From: Nocardiopsis alborubida
GTDB lineage: Bacteria > Actinomycetota > Actinomycetes > Streptosporangiales > Streptosporangiaceae
Assembly: GCF_012396365.1 (NCBI RefSeq)
Contig: NZ_JAAXPG010000023.1
Span: 62,001 to 126,000, forward strand
Direction of reading: 5' to 3'
Length of the DNA: 64,000 bases
The notes below the pieces were generated by a model, which ran no database searches, was not told the origin of the DNA, and saw nothing but the letters and a program-made list of their open reading frames with translations. The position numbers and the translations under genes are program-made. Below are positions 26,980 to 35,829 of this stretch, piece after piece (position 1 is the first letter of the stretch; every line of letters begins with the position of its first letter).

Positions 26980-27213
26980 TCAGCTGCGTCCGGGCGGGCA
27001 GGAGCTGAGTTCACCATGGGCGTTGGTACCCCACGAGGTGGAGTAGCCGTTGGTGCCCAGGGGGCGGGGATTGCGCACGGGCAGCTTGTGCCGCTCGGTG
27101 AAGGGCAGACGGCCTACGCGGCCGTGGGCGTGCGGGGCGCGGAAGAACGCGTCCTCCGCGAGGGCGGATGAGCGATGACGTGTTGAGGGGATCGTGGTCA
27201 CCGTTCGGGACAT
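26980..27213 (-). CDS. Small uncharacterised protein (77 aa)
   Basis: Begins at ATG 27213 with a very strong GAGGAGG 8 bp upstream. The sequence is hydrophilic, starting MSRTVTTIPSTRHRSSALAED, then FFRAPHAHGRVGRLPFTERHKLPVRNPRP, and ending in a Gly/Ser/Thr/Asn-rich tail with one Cys four residues before PGRS. There is no membrane segment or signal peptide. I do not recognise the family, but the sequence looks constrained and the initiation signal is excellent. It lies 275 bp upstream of mnhA on the same strand. The Ser/Thr/Cys-rich tail could recall a RiPP core, but no modifying enzyme is nearby, so that is weak. Confidence 0.6.
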   Translation of the reverse strand: MSRTVTTIPSTRHRSSALAEDAFFRAPHAHGRVGRLPFTERHKLPVRNPRPLGTNGYSTSWGTNAHGELSSCPPGRS

Positions 27214-27699
27214 CACGACACCTCCTCGTACATCTCGGCACATCGCAGCAGCTGTCACTCTACCAGCCCCGGCCTCACGCAGGCCAGAGGGGGCCGTGTG
27301 TCGGGGGCGCTGGAGGCCTCGCCGCGCGCCGGGGCCGGGGAGACACCACGGGACCGCCAGCGGTCAGTCCGCTCGCACCGGAGCGGGTCCTCACCCGCCC
27401 GGGGGCAGCCGAGCGGGCCGCGCGGGCGGCCGCGGGCGGTGTGCTGGGGCGCGGATCCTCCTGGACGAAGCCGGGGCCGTGGAGGACACGGACGACCTGA
27501 TGGACGCTGGCGGGTACAGCACCCTCCCGGTCCCCGGCGCGGTGGTCTCCCGCGCCGGGGAGCCGTACGGCCTGGTTCCCCGACACCCGGCCGTCGCGGC
27601 CGGCGTTCAACGCCTCAGGTGCGGCATGAAGGCGGCCAGGACGACCGGGCAGGAACTGGGAGCCACGTCAGGTCCCTCTGTGCGCGGGGCGCACCCACC
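27214..27699. other. Intergenic region without a recognised gene
   Basis: About 490 bp. Next to the small gene, TAGAGT (27257-27262, minus strand) is a candidate -10 for it. From about 27440 to 27610 the plus strand reads ILLDEAGAVEDTDDLMDAGG and onward in one frame with protein-like composition, but I cannot match it to a family. It may be debris or chance in GC-rich DNA. Confidence 0.3.
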
Positions 27700-29835
27700 T
27701 CAGGCGGAGGCGCGAACTCCCCGGGCGGTGAACGCCGCCTCCCTGGCACGGGCCCGGGTGACCACGCCGCGCAGGGCGGGGTCGGTGAGCAGCACCACGG
27801 GAGCGATGCGGTTCGGCGTGGTGGGGTACCACCCGGGCAGCGCCTCCTCGATCACGGCCCAGGCCTCGTCCCGGGCGCCCCGCGCCGCCAGCCCCCGCGC
27901 GGTCTCCAGGGCCTCCTCGAACTCCGGGGGCTCGGGCACCCGGTGCTCGTCCAGCCACGCTTTCCCGACAGGCTCCCCCGTTTCGTCCTCCTCGGGCAGT
28001 CCCGGCACCATCTCACGCAGAGCCACCAGCGCGGGGTTCACATGCCCTGGGGAGTCGAGGGAGAGGCCGTACAGCGCGAGCGGGACCGCCTCGGTCCGGA
28101 TCTGCTCCACGCCGATCTCGTCCACCACCCGGGACGACAGGACTCTGCGCAGCTCGTGGTGGACCCACCGCGGCTCCAGGAAGGCGGACAGGACCACCTT
28201 GAGGTAGGCGGCCGCGGCCGACCCCCGGGTCTCGGCCCGGTCGAAGGCCGTGAGCGCGAGGTCCACGTTTCCGGCCAGCGCCTCACGGCGCCCCAGCTCC
28301 AGCAGCTCCTCCGCGTCGTCGGAGCGCACGGGGTGCCCGTCGCCACCGCTGAGCTCCTCGAAGGAGACGCGCTCGGCGTGGACGAGCGAGGCGAAGGAGC
28401 GGTGCCGATCGCCCAGACCGGGGTACCAGCTCGCCCAGATGTAGGCCGCCCACTCCCCGTCGGGGGAGACGTCGCCCGCGTCCAGGATCCAGTACTGGGC
28501 GTCGGTGTCGGAGGAGACCAGCAGCAGCGGACCGACGAGCTCCTCGTCCTCCATCTCCATGCTCCCCTCACCCAGACCGAGCATGTTCGCCAGACTGTCC
28601 CATTCGAGTTCGGCGGTGGAGCTCATCTCGTAGACGAACGCCCCCATCCTCCCCCAACCGTCGGACGCGGCGAGGAAGGAGCGGTAGCTCGGCGGCAGCC
28701 GACGGCCCAGGCGCTCCTCCAGGGCCGCGATCCGCTCCTCCGGGGCGCCCTCGTCGCCGAACCAGGACGAGGTCCGCTCCTCCTCGTCGACCTCCTCACC
28801 CTCGGCCTCGGCGACACGCAGCATGTCGGCGCTGTACTCGGTGAGGTAGGTCCGCCACTCCTCGACGGTCGCCGGGAGCGCGGGCGCGTCCTCGTCCTCC
28901 GGAGCGACCGCCAGGCCCAGGAACGGTTCCGGTCCGCTCCGCGCCGTGTGGCGCAACCCGTGGAAGGCCTCGTAGGCGCGGTCCTCGGCGAAGAACCGCA
29001 CCCGGTTGAGCTGGATCTCCCCCGCACCCGCGTTGCGGGTGACCTCCAGCCGCAGACACCGCCAGGGCGTGTCCGCGCCTGGGCCGCTGACGGTGAAGTC
29101 GCGCGCCAGGTGACGGCCGGGGAAGGACTCGCCGGACCGGGCGTCGAGGAGGGTCCACTCCTGCCCGTCCGAGGACCCCAGCAGGGACCAGTCCGCGGGG
29201 TCGCGGTCGGGGAAGTCGTTGGCGGAGTCGAGCATGTAGCGCCGGACGGTGACGGGCTCGGACATGGTGAAGTCCAGCCGGTCGGTGCGGCACCGTGACA
29301 GCCACTTCCCGGAGGTGGCGTCGAGCAGGTTGAGGGCCACCTCGCCCGCCTCGACGTACTCGTCACCCGCGCGCACCGAGCGCACCATGCGGGTGAGGCC
29401 CTCATCGCTGGGGCCCACGAACGACTCCAGTTCGACGGCGCGCAGCAGAACCGTTCCCCCTCCGCCCTCGCGGTCGGCCCAGTCGAGCCGCGTGAGCGGA
29501 GGCCCTCCGTCCTCGACGAGTAGACGCAGCTCCCGGTCGCCGCCCTGGATCCGGAACCGGTGGACGGGACGTTCGGGGGGTTCGTCCACGCGGGTCCCCC
29601 GCCACTCGTACTGGACCCCGTCGGAGGTGACGCGCGTGCCGGTGAACCCGTCCATGCCGGGGTCGAACACAGCCGCGGCTTCGCCGCCCTCGCGGTCGCG
29701 CCAGCCGATCCGGGCTGGACTGACCGGCTCCCCCGGTTCGAGGAGGACGTTGAGCTGCGGGGTGTCGGTCCACTCCTGCGCGCCGACGCGTCGGCGCTCG
29801 GTGGAGAAGGCGAGAGGGGTCGTGTGTTCTGTCAC
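27700..29835 (-). CDS. SMI1/KNR4 family multidomain protein
   Basis: 711 aa from the GTG at 29835 (the upstream frame has no plausible start). N-terminal repeats of the type 'LxWADREGG' (about 30-130) precede a discoidin-like beta region (about 175-330: TVRRYMLDSANDFPDRDPADWSLLGSSDG, DTPWRCLRLEV, GAGEIQLNRVRF). The SMI1/KNR4 domain (about 365-500) shows RIAALEERLGRRLPPSYRSFLAASDGWG. The C-terminal 200 residues look like TPR-type helices (AGNVDLALTAFDRAETRGSAAAAYL). SMI1/SUKH proteins are often immunity proteins against polymorphic toxins; no toxin gene is adjacent here, so a signalling or scaffold role is equally possible. No signal peptide. Confidence 0.82.
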   Translation of the reverse strand: MTEHTTPLAFSTERRRVGAQEWTDTPQLNVLLEPGEPVSPARIGWRDREGGEAAAVFDPGMDGFTGTRVTSDGVQYEWRGTRVDEPPERPVHRFRIQGGDRELRLLVEDGGPPLTRLDWADREGGGGTVLLRAVELESFVGPSDEGLTRMVRSVRAGDEYVEAGEVALNLLDATSGKWLSRCRTDRLDFTMSEPVTVRRYMLDSANDFPDRDPADWSLLGSSDGQEWTLLDARSGESFPGRHLARDFTVSGPGADTPWRCLRLEVTRNAGAGEIQLNRVRFFAEDRAYEAFHGLRHTARSGPEPFLGLAVAPEDEDAPALPATVEEWRTYLTEYSADMLRVAEAEGEEVDEEERTSSWFGDEGAPEERIAALEERLGRRLPPSYRSFLAASDGWGRMGAFVYEMSSTAELEWDSLANMLGLGEGSMEMEDEELVGPLLLVSSDTDAQYWILDAGDVSPDGEWAAYIWASWYPGLGDRHRSFASLVHAERVSFEELSGGDGHPVRSDDAEELLELGRREALAGNVDLALTAFDRAETRGSAAAAYLKVVLSAFLEPRWVHHELRRVLSSRVVDEIGVEQIRTEAVPLALYGLSLDSPGHVNPALVALREMVPGLPEEDETGEPVGKAWLDEHRVPEPPEFEEALETARGLAARGARDEAWAVIEEALPGWYPTTPNRIAPVVLLTDPALRGVVTRARAREAAFTARGVRASA

Positions 29836-30118
29836 GGGGTTCCCAGCGGTGAGGGGGTGGAGATCGGTCGGAGGGGAGGCGGGCGTCGCCGCCCGCGCGT
29901 CCGCAAGGACGATACGCGCGCGCACCGACGTTCCGGCTCCCGACCGGGCCCCGGCCGCCGTGGGGCCCGCCCGGCGTCCGGAGGGTTCATGGCAACCAGC
30001 CATGACACCGCCCCTGCCGGAGCAGGCCCTGCCTCGGCGAACGCACCGGATCACCACTGGCGCCTCGGCGTCGTCAGCGCCCTTCCCGTCCTGCTCCACC
30101 GCGAACACGACCGCGCAG
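29836..30118. other. Upstream region of the SMI1 gene
   Basis: 283 bp, GC-rich. No gene, promoter or repeat I can defend was seen apart from the terminator hairpin that borders it. Confidence 0.3.
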
Positions 30119-30158
30119 GAACCGTTCCGCACGGCCGCGAGAGGCCGCGCGGAACGGT

Positions 30159-30160
<2 letters not shown>
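30119..30160 (-). terminator. Terminator of the siderophore-type importer operon
   Basis: Perfect 12-bp stem GAACCGTTCCGC / GCGGAACGGTTC, with inner GGCC pairs. It overlaps the stop codon of the ATPase gene that ends at 30159. Confidence 0.8.
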
Positions 30161-30982
<822 letters not shown>

Positions 30983-30986
<4 letters not shown>

Positions 30987-32131
30987 TGTCGAGCCGCCTT
31001 GCTCAGAACGATCGCGAACACCGGCGCACCGAGCAGCGCCGTGATCACGCCCACCGGAATCTCGTGTGGCGAGAACGCCGAGCGGGCGAAGGTGTCGACC
31101 CACACCAGGAAGATCGCGCCCCCGAGCCCGGCGAGGGGAAGCAGCAGGCGGTGCGTGGACCCGGCCAGCAGACGCACGATGTGCGGCACGAGCAGCCCGA
31201 TGAACCCGATCGCTCCGGACGCCGCGACGGCCGCCGCCGTGATGAAGGCGGTGAGGACCATGAGCGTCACCCGTGCCAGGGTCACGTTGACCCCGAGCGA
31301 GGAGGCGGTGTCCCAGCCGAAGGTGAACGCGTCCAGAGCCGACGCGAGGAACAGGCAGCCGACGGCTCCGAGCACGATGACGGCGGATGCCACGAGCAGC
31401 GGCTCCCAGCGTGCGCCTCCGAGCGAGCCGAGCAGCCAGTAGGTGAAGCCCCGGGTGGCGTCCGCATCGCCGTCGAGCATCAGCACGAGCGAGGTGATCG
31501 CTGAGAAGAACTGCGACACGAGCACACCGGTGAGCACCACGCGAGCGGGGTTGGAGACGCGTCCGCCCCCGATGAGGAGCAGCACGATCGCGAAGGCGAC
31601 CAGCGCGCCGGCGAAGGCGCCCATGGAGAGGGTCACCGCGCCCGAGCCGAGCCCGAGGATCATGATCGAGACCGCCCCGGTGGACGCACCGGAGGAGACC
31701 CCGAGCAGGTACGGCTCGGCGAGCGGGTTACGGGTGATCGACTGCAGCACCGCACCCGAGACCGAGAGTCCGAGCCCGACCACGGCGGCGAGGAGCACAC
31801 GCGGCAGACGCGACTCCCAGACGAGGGCGTCGATGAGCGGCGGCGCCGACGGAACGGGGGCGAGGGCGCCCAGCCCGATGTTGCGCAGGATGATCCCGAG
31901 CACGTCGAGCGCCCCGATGTTGGCTGTACCCACGAAGGTCGCGACGACGATCGACGCGCACAGCGCGACGACGAAGGCGCCGACGATGAGGGACGAGCGC
32001 AGCCTGCCCGGTACGCGTGCCGGAGGGGCCTCGGCATCGCCTGGCGTCGCCCGCGCCGCCAGGGAATCGGCACCGGAGAGCGCGTCCGTGTCACGCGGGT
32101 CGGCCTGCGGAGAGTCAGTGAGCCTTGTCAT
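30983..32131 (-). CDS. FecCD-type ABC transporter permease
   Basis: 382 aa, about ten transmembrane helices after a 45-residue acidic N-terminal tail. FecCD signatures: RLPRVLLAAVVGLGLSVSGAVLQSITRNPLAEPYLLGVSSGA (about 110-152), SLGVNVTLARV, ASGAIGFIGLLVPHIVRLLAG (about 303-323) and HEIPVGVITALLGAPVFAIVL. ATGA overlap with the methyltransferase upstream and the ATPase downstream. It forms the homodimeric channel for a metallophore complex delivered by the binding protein at 32919-33950. Confidence 0.94.
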
Positions 32132-32919
32132 CTTCGCGCGAACACCACGACATCGTCGTAGTACCGCCAGATGACACCGGTTTCGGCGAAGCCGGCGGTG
32201 CCGAGCGCTTGCAGGTGCAACCCAAGCGGTGCGTGCGGTGTGGGCGGGCGGTCGGCGAAGCGGTGCTCGCGCTCGGCGTGGTGCTGTCCGAACTCCTCGT
32301 GCGCGACGGCGTCCGCCCACCACTCGTCCCAGGTCCGCACACCCTGCGCGTGCGCGTCACGCTGGGTGCGTTCGTCGTCAGCGGCCGCCGCCTCGGTGAG
32401 GAACGGCTGCGAGCGCGGGTCGTAGCGCAGGTGGTCGGCGTTCATGAAGACACCGCCGGCGGGGAGCAGGGCGCCCAGGACGCCGTAGACGGCGACGAGC
32501 TGTGCCGGCTCCAGCCAGTGCAGCGCGGTCGAGGAGACGGCGACGTGCACCGGCCCGTCGGGCAGCTGAGCCCTCCAACCGGGCGTTGCCAGGTCGACGT
32601 CGACAGCCGTGAAGCGTGAACCGTGGCGTCGGCCGAGCCAGGATCCCGCGATCGCGAGCAGCACCGGGTCGTAGTCGACCCCGATCACCCGGGCGCCCGG
32701 GAACCGGTCGAGGACGCGCTGGGAGAGGCTGCCGGGGCCGCACGCCAGGTCGAGAACGGTCATGCCGGTTCCGTCGGCCCCGAACTCGTCCGAGGAGGCG
32801 CACATCCGCGTGATGACGTCGAGCATGATCTCGAACCTCTGCTCGCGGTGGGTGATGTACGCCGCCTGCTGGGCGTCCCAGTCACGGATGAGCCGTTCGA
32901 GGGCGTTCGTGGTCGTCAT
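32128..32919 (-). CDS. Class I SAM-dependent methyltransferase in an importer operon
   Basis: 263 aa. Motif I VLDLACGPGS is at 55-64, the acidic ribose-binding loop VIGVDYDP at 78-85, followed by VAVSSTALHWL and GVFMNADHL. These define a class I Rossmann methyltransferase, closest in style to the ubiE/small-molecule O- or C-methyltransferases. Its ATG shares a base with the stop of the binding protein (TAATG) and its stop overlaps the permease start, so it is translated with the importer. A methyltransferase embedded between the binding protein and permease is unusual. It might modify the incoming metallophore or take part in making it. Confidence 0.88.
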   Translation of the reverse strand: MTTTNALERLIRDWDAQQAAYITHREQRFEIMLDVITRMCASSDEFGADGTGMTVLDLACGPGSLSQRVLDRFPGARVIGVDYDPVLLAIAGSWLGRRHGSRFTAVDVDLATPGWRAQLPDGPVHVAVSSTALHWLEPAQLVAVYGVLGALLPAGGVFMNADHLRYDPRSQPFLTEAAAADDERTQRDAHAQGVRTWDEWWADAVAHEEFGQHHAEREHRFADRPPTPHAPLGLHLQALGTAGFAETGVIWRYYDDVVVFARR

Positions 32920-33950
32920 TACTTCGTCTCCATGTCGATGAGGCCCTGTGCGACGGTCGGGACGGCCTGCACGCTGTGGACCGACGGGTCCATGTGCTGC
33001 CCGGGCACGACGATGAAGCGGTCGTTGACGACGGCGTCCATGGTCGAGGTCAACGGGTCGTTCTTGAGGAACTCGATCTTCTCCTCGGCCGTGTCGCCGG
33101 GGTAACCGCGGCTCAGGTCGGCGAGCACGAGCACGTCGGGGTCGCGCGCGGCGACCTCGTCCCAGCTGACCTCCGGCCACTTGGTCGAGGCGTCGCTGAA
33201 GGCGTTCTCGGCGCCGAGCATCTCGGTCACGGTCTGCGGGAGCCCGCCGGGTCCCGCGACCGACGGGGTGGAGGAGGACGACGCGGTCGAGTAGAACCAG
33301 ACCAGGCTCGGCGTGCCCTCGATCTGCTCGGCGATCCTGAGCCCCTCGTCGACCACGGCCCGCTGTTCGGCGACGAGCTCCTCGCCGGCGTCGGGCACGT
33401 CGAAGACCCCGGCGATCGTCTCGATCTCGTCGAAGAGCATCTCGAAGGTCGCACCGCCCTCGACGGCCTCGTGGTAGGTGCAGTCGAACTCGCTCAGGTA
33501 GGTCGGGACGCCGAGCTCGTGCAGCTCGGCGCGCTCGCCGGCGTTCTCGGCGGTGAGGAACGAGGCGAAGGACGAGTAGACGAAGTCGGGCTGCGCTTCG
33601 AGCAGTGTCTCGTGCTTGAGCAGGCCGTCCGTGAGCAGGGGGATGCTCTCGTAGGCGTCGGCGATGTCGCCGGGGACGGGATCGGTCTCGTACGAGGTAC
33701 CGGCCATGCGATCGGCGAGACCGAGCCGGATCATGATCTCGGTGGCCGACTGGTTCAGCGAGACCGCGCGCTCGGGAGCCTGCTCGACGGTCACCTCGAC
33801 GTCGCAGTTCTCGACGCTGAGGGGGTAGGAGGTCGCGCCCTCGCCCGCTGCCGCCGCGGAGCCGGTCTCGGGGCCGGGTGCCGTCGCGCACCCGGCCAGG
33901 GCGAGAGTCGATACGACTCCCACGGTTTTGATAATGATTTTCAATGTCAC
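32919..33950 (-). CDS. Siderophore-type ABC substrate-binding lipoprotein
   Basis: 343 aa. Lipobox LAGC places the anchored Cys at residue 21. The mature part has the FepB/BtuF-like two-lobe pattern: ERAVSLNQSATEIMIRLGLADRMAG (about 60-84), LLEAQPDFVYSSFASF, then the long helix-linker and the C-terminal lobe with WDEVAARDPDVLVLADL and NDRFIVVPGQHM. Several His/Cys in the second half (DCTYHEA) might contact metal. GTG start: a -10 TAGTCT sits 6 bp upstream, so the message looks leaderless, and a Zur-like box lies inside codons 3-8. Confidence 0.92.
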   Translation of the reverse strand: MTLKIIIKTVGVVSTLALAGCATAPGPETGSAAAAGEGATSYPLSVENCDVEVTVEQAPERAVSLNQSATEIMIRLGLADRMAGTSYETDPVPGDIADAYESIPLLTDGLLKHETLLEAQPDFVYSSFASFLTAENAGERAELHELGVPTYLSEFDCTYHEAVEGGATFEMLFDEIETIAGVFDVPDAGEELVAEQRAVVDEGLRIAEQIEGTPSLVWFYSTASSSSTPSVAGPGGLPQTVTEMLGAENAFSDASTKWPEVSWDEVAARDPDVLVLADLSRGYPGDTAEEKIEFLKNDPLTSTMDAVVNDRFIVVPGQHMDPSVHSVQAVPTVAQGLIDMETK

Positions 33951-33962
33951 GGCCGTAGACTA
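33929..33962 (-). promoter_or_regulatory. Zur-like box A and leaderless promoter of the importer operon
   Basis: On the minus strand, -10 TAGTCT (33957-33962) is followed by 6 bp and the GTG start at 33950. TGAAAATCATTATCA (33929-33943) is a 7-1-7 palindrome with one mismatch, inside the first codons. It matches the other four boxes in the window. Repression from just downstream of the start site is expected under zinc repletion. Confidence 0.75.
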
Positions 33963-34140
33963 CAGCGCCCCTGTCACCAGGCAGTACTCCACTGCGGCCC
34001 CGGAGACCGGGAACACGGCTCCGGGAGACGCGGGACACACCGATCGCGCCGCCGGGGCGGTGTGGGCCGTCAGGCGTGACGGCGGCGGACCACGTTCACG
34101 TCGTCCGTGACCCGGGGCGGCCCGGGGATGTCCGACCGGC

Positions 34141-35829
34141 TCAGCCACCCGTTCTCCGCACGGTGGGCGAGACCTCGGCCACGTCGACGACGCGTTCGAG
34201 GCGGGCGAGGGTCTCGGTCCGGTGGGACGCCATGAAGACGGTGCCGTCGAACCCGGCGATGACGTCGGAGATCACCCGTTCGGTCGCCGGGTCGAGGCTG
34301 GCGGTGACCTCGTCCACGAGGAGGACACGCGGTCGGCGGGCGAGGGCGCGGGCAAGGCAGAGGCGTGCCCTCTGCCCGCCGGACAGCCGCACACCCGCCT
34401 CACCGAGTTCGTCGTCGAGACCGATCCAGGCGGCGGCTCCGACGCGTTCGAGCAGGGCCGCCAGGTCGCCGTCGGACCGCGGCCCGCCACCGCGCAGCAG
34501 GTTGTCGCGGACGGTGCCGTGGAAGAGCATCGCGTCCTGGTCGACCAGGGAGACGGCCTCCCGCAGCGCCGCGTCGTCGAGACCGGCGACGGGTACGCCC
34601 GTGCCGTCCGCCGTGACGAGTTCGACGGTGCCCGCCGAAGGGTCCCAGAGGCGTGCGGCGAGGGCTATGACGGTGCTCTTGCCCGAGCCGGAGGGGCCGA
34701 CCAGCCCGACGTGCTCGCCGGGGGCGAGTTCGGTGGACCAGGACGTGAGCGTCGGCTGCCGGCCCTCGTAGGAGAAGGACACGCCCCGGAACCGGAGGCC
34801 GAGCGGCCCGGCGGGCAGCTGTCGTGGCGCTTCGGGGACGGCGACGACCGGGGAGCGGTTGATTCCGGCGGCGACGCGCCCGGCGGCGGAGACGAGCGGA
34901 TGGAGCCGGGTGAGGGTGTCGGTGGCGTCGACGACCGCGGCGATCCCGGCCAGGGCCAGGGCGACCAGCGCGGGCAGCTCCGCGGGGGCCAGCCGTACCG
35001 GGGCGCCTTCTGGGAGCACGCCCGCGGCGGTGGCGCTGGTGGCGATGACACCGATGATCACGGCGGTGAGGATGAGTTCCCGGATGGCGGTGACCAGGTG
35101 CGAGAGCAGTTCGCGCCGTCGCGCGATCGCGGCGGCGCGCGCGGTGGCGGCACTGGTCTCGGCGACGATCCGGGAGGCGAGTCCGTAGGCGAGTACTTCG
35201 CGCAGGGCGCCCAGCGCGTCCACGATGCGCTCGGACAGGTCCGAGCGCTCACGCTGTTCCCGCTCGCCCAACCGCCGAGCCGCACGTGCCCAGTACAGTG
35301 CGCTGCTCGCCACGACGGCGGCGCCGAGGAGCATGACGAGTGCGGCTTCGGGCAGCAGGACGAACGCGGTGGCGAAGGAGGCGGCGAACAGGGTGAGCGA
35401 GGCGCCGAGCTGGGCGACCGTGTGGGCGTAGAAGAACTCGAGCTTTTCGATGTCGTCCATCGCGACGGCCGCCGCGCGTCCGGAGTGCTCGCGGCGACGG
35501 CCGGGAACGCTGCGCGCGTAGGCGTCGAACAGCGCCATCCTCAGCCGGGCCAGCACGCGGTAGGCCAGGGCGTGGGAGACGTCCATCTCCCGCCAGGTCA
35601 GGACCACGCGCAGCAGCACGAGCCCGAGGACCAGGGTCCACCACACGGGTCCGGGCGGTGTCCGCTCCACGACGGCGTGGCCGACCGCCCACGCCGTGAG
35701 GACGCTCAGACCGGCCAGGCCGAGCGCGCTCGCGGTGCCGAGCAGGTAGATCCAGAGCATCCCTCGCCGTTCGGGCCGCAGGACGGGCAACAGTTCGCGG
35801 AAGGCCCGGAACGCGGAGGAGGTGTTCAC
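34141..35829 (-). CDS. Exporter-type ABC transporter, CydC/IrtB-like half
   Basis: 562 aa. Six N-terminal membrane helices (about 20-330), then an ATPase domain: Walker A GPSGSGKST, signature VRLSGGQRARLCLARAL, Walker B RVLLVDEVTAS with Glu replaced in the usual DEPT (here DEVT), and switch ASHRTET. The GTG start overlaps the stop of the partner gene, so the two halves form a heterodimer. The fold is that of CydDC or of the siderophore importers IrtAB/YbtPQ; there are no cytochrome bd genes here. The position between two Zur-boxed metallophore importers favours a role in metallophore traffic (inference). Confidence 0.88.
   Translation of the reverse strand: MNTSSAFRAFRELLPVLRPERRGMLWIYLLGTASALGLAGLSVLTAWAVGHAVVERTPPGPVWWTLVLGLVLLRVVLTWREMDVSHALAYRVLARLRMALFDAYARSVPGRRREHSGRAAAVAMDDIEKLEFFYAHTVAQLGASLTLFAASFATAFVLLPEAALVMLLGAAVVASSALYWARAARRLGEREQRERSDLSERIVDALGALREVLAYGLASRIVAETSAATARAAAIARRRELLSHLVTAIRELILTAVIIGVIATSATAAGVLPEGAPVRLAPAELPALVALALAGIAAVVDATDTLTRLHPLVSAAGRVAAGINRSPVVAVPEAPRQLPAGPLGLRFRGVSFSYEGRQPTLTSWSTELAPGEHVGLVGPSGSGKSTVIALAARLWDPSAGTVELVTADGTGVPVAGLDDAALREAVSLVDQDAMLFHGTVRDNLLRGGGPRSDGDLAALLERVGAAAWIGLDDELGEAGVRLSGGQRARLCLARALARRPRVLLVDEVTASLDPATERVISDVIAGFDGTVFMASHRTETLARLERVVDVAEVSPTVRRTGG

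Noticed and set aside
26980..27213. RiPP precursor interpretation of the 77-aa protein
   Set aside because: No lanthionine, radical-SAM or YcaO-type enzyme or RiPP exporter is adjacent; a Ser/Thr/Cys-containing tail alone is insufficient.
27440..27610. Protein-like plus-strand reading (ILLDEAGAVEDTDD...)
   Set aside because: No start site, no family match, and frames on the other strand look equally plausible; left as unassigned intergenic sequence.
33929..33943. Iron-box (IdeR/DmdR) interpretation of the palindromes
   Set aside because: The IdeR consensus (TTAGGTTAGGCTAACCTAA type) is quite different; the five sites match the Zur-type 7-1-7 pattern and lie beside zinc genes.
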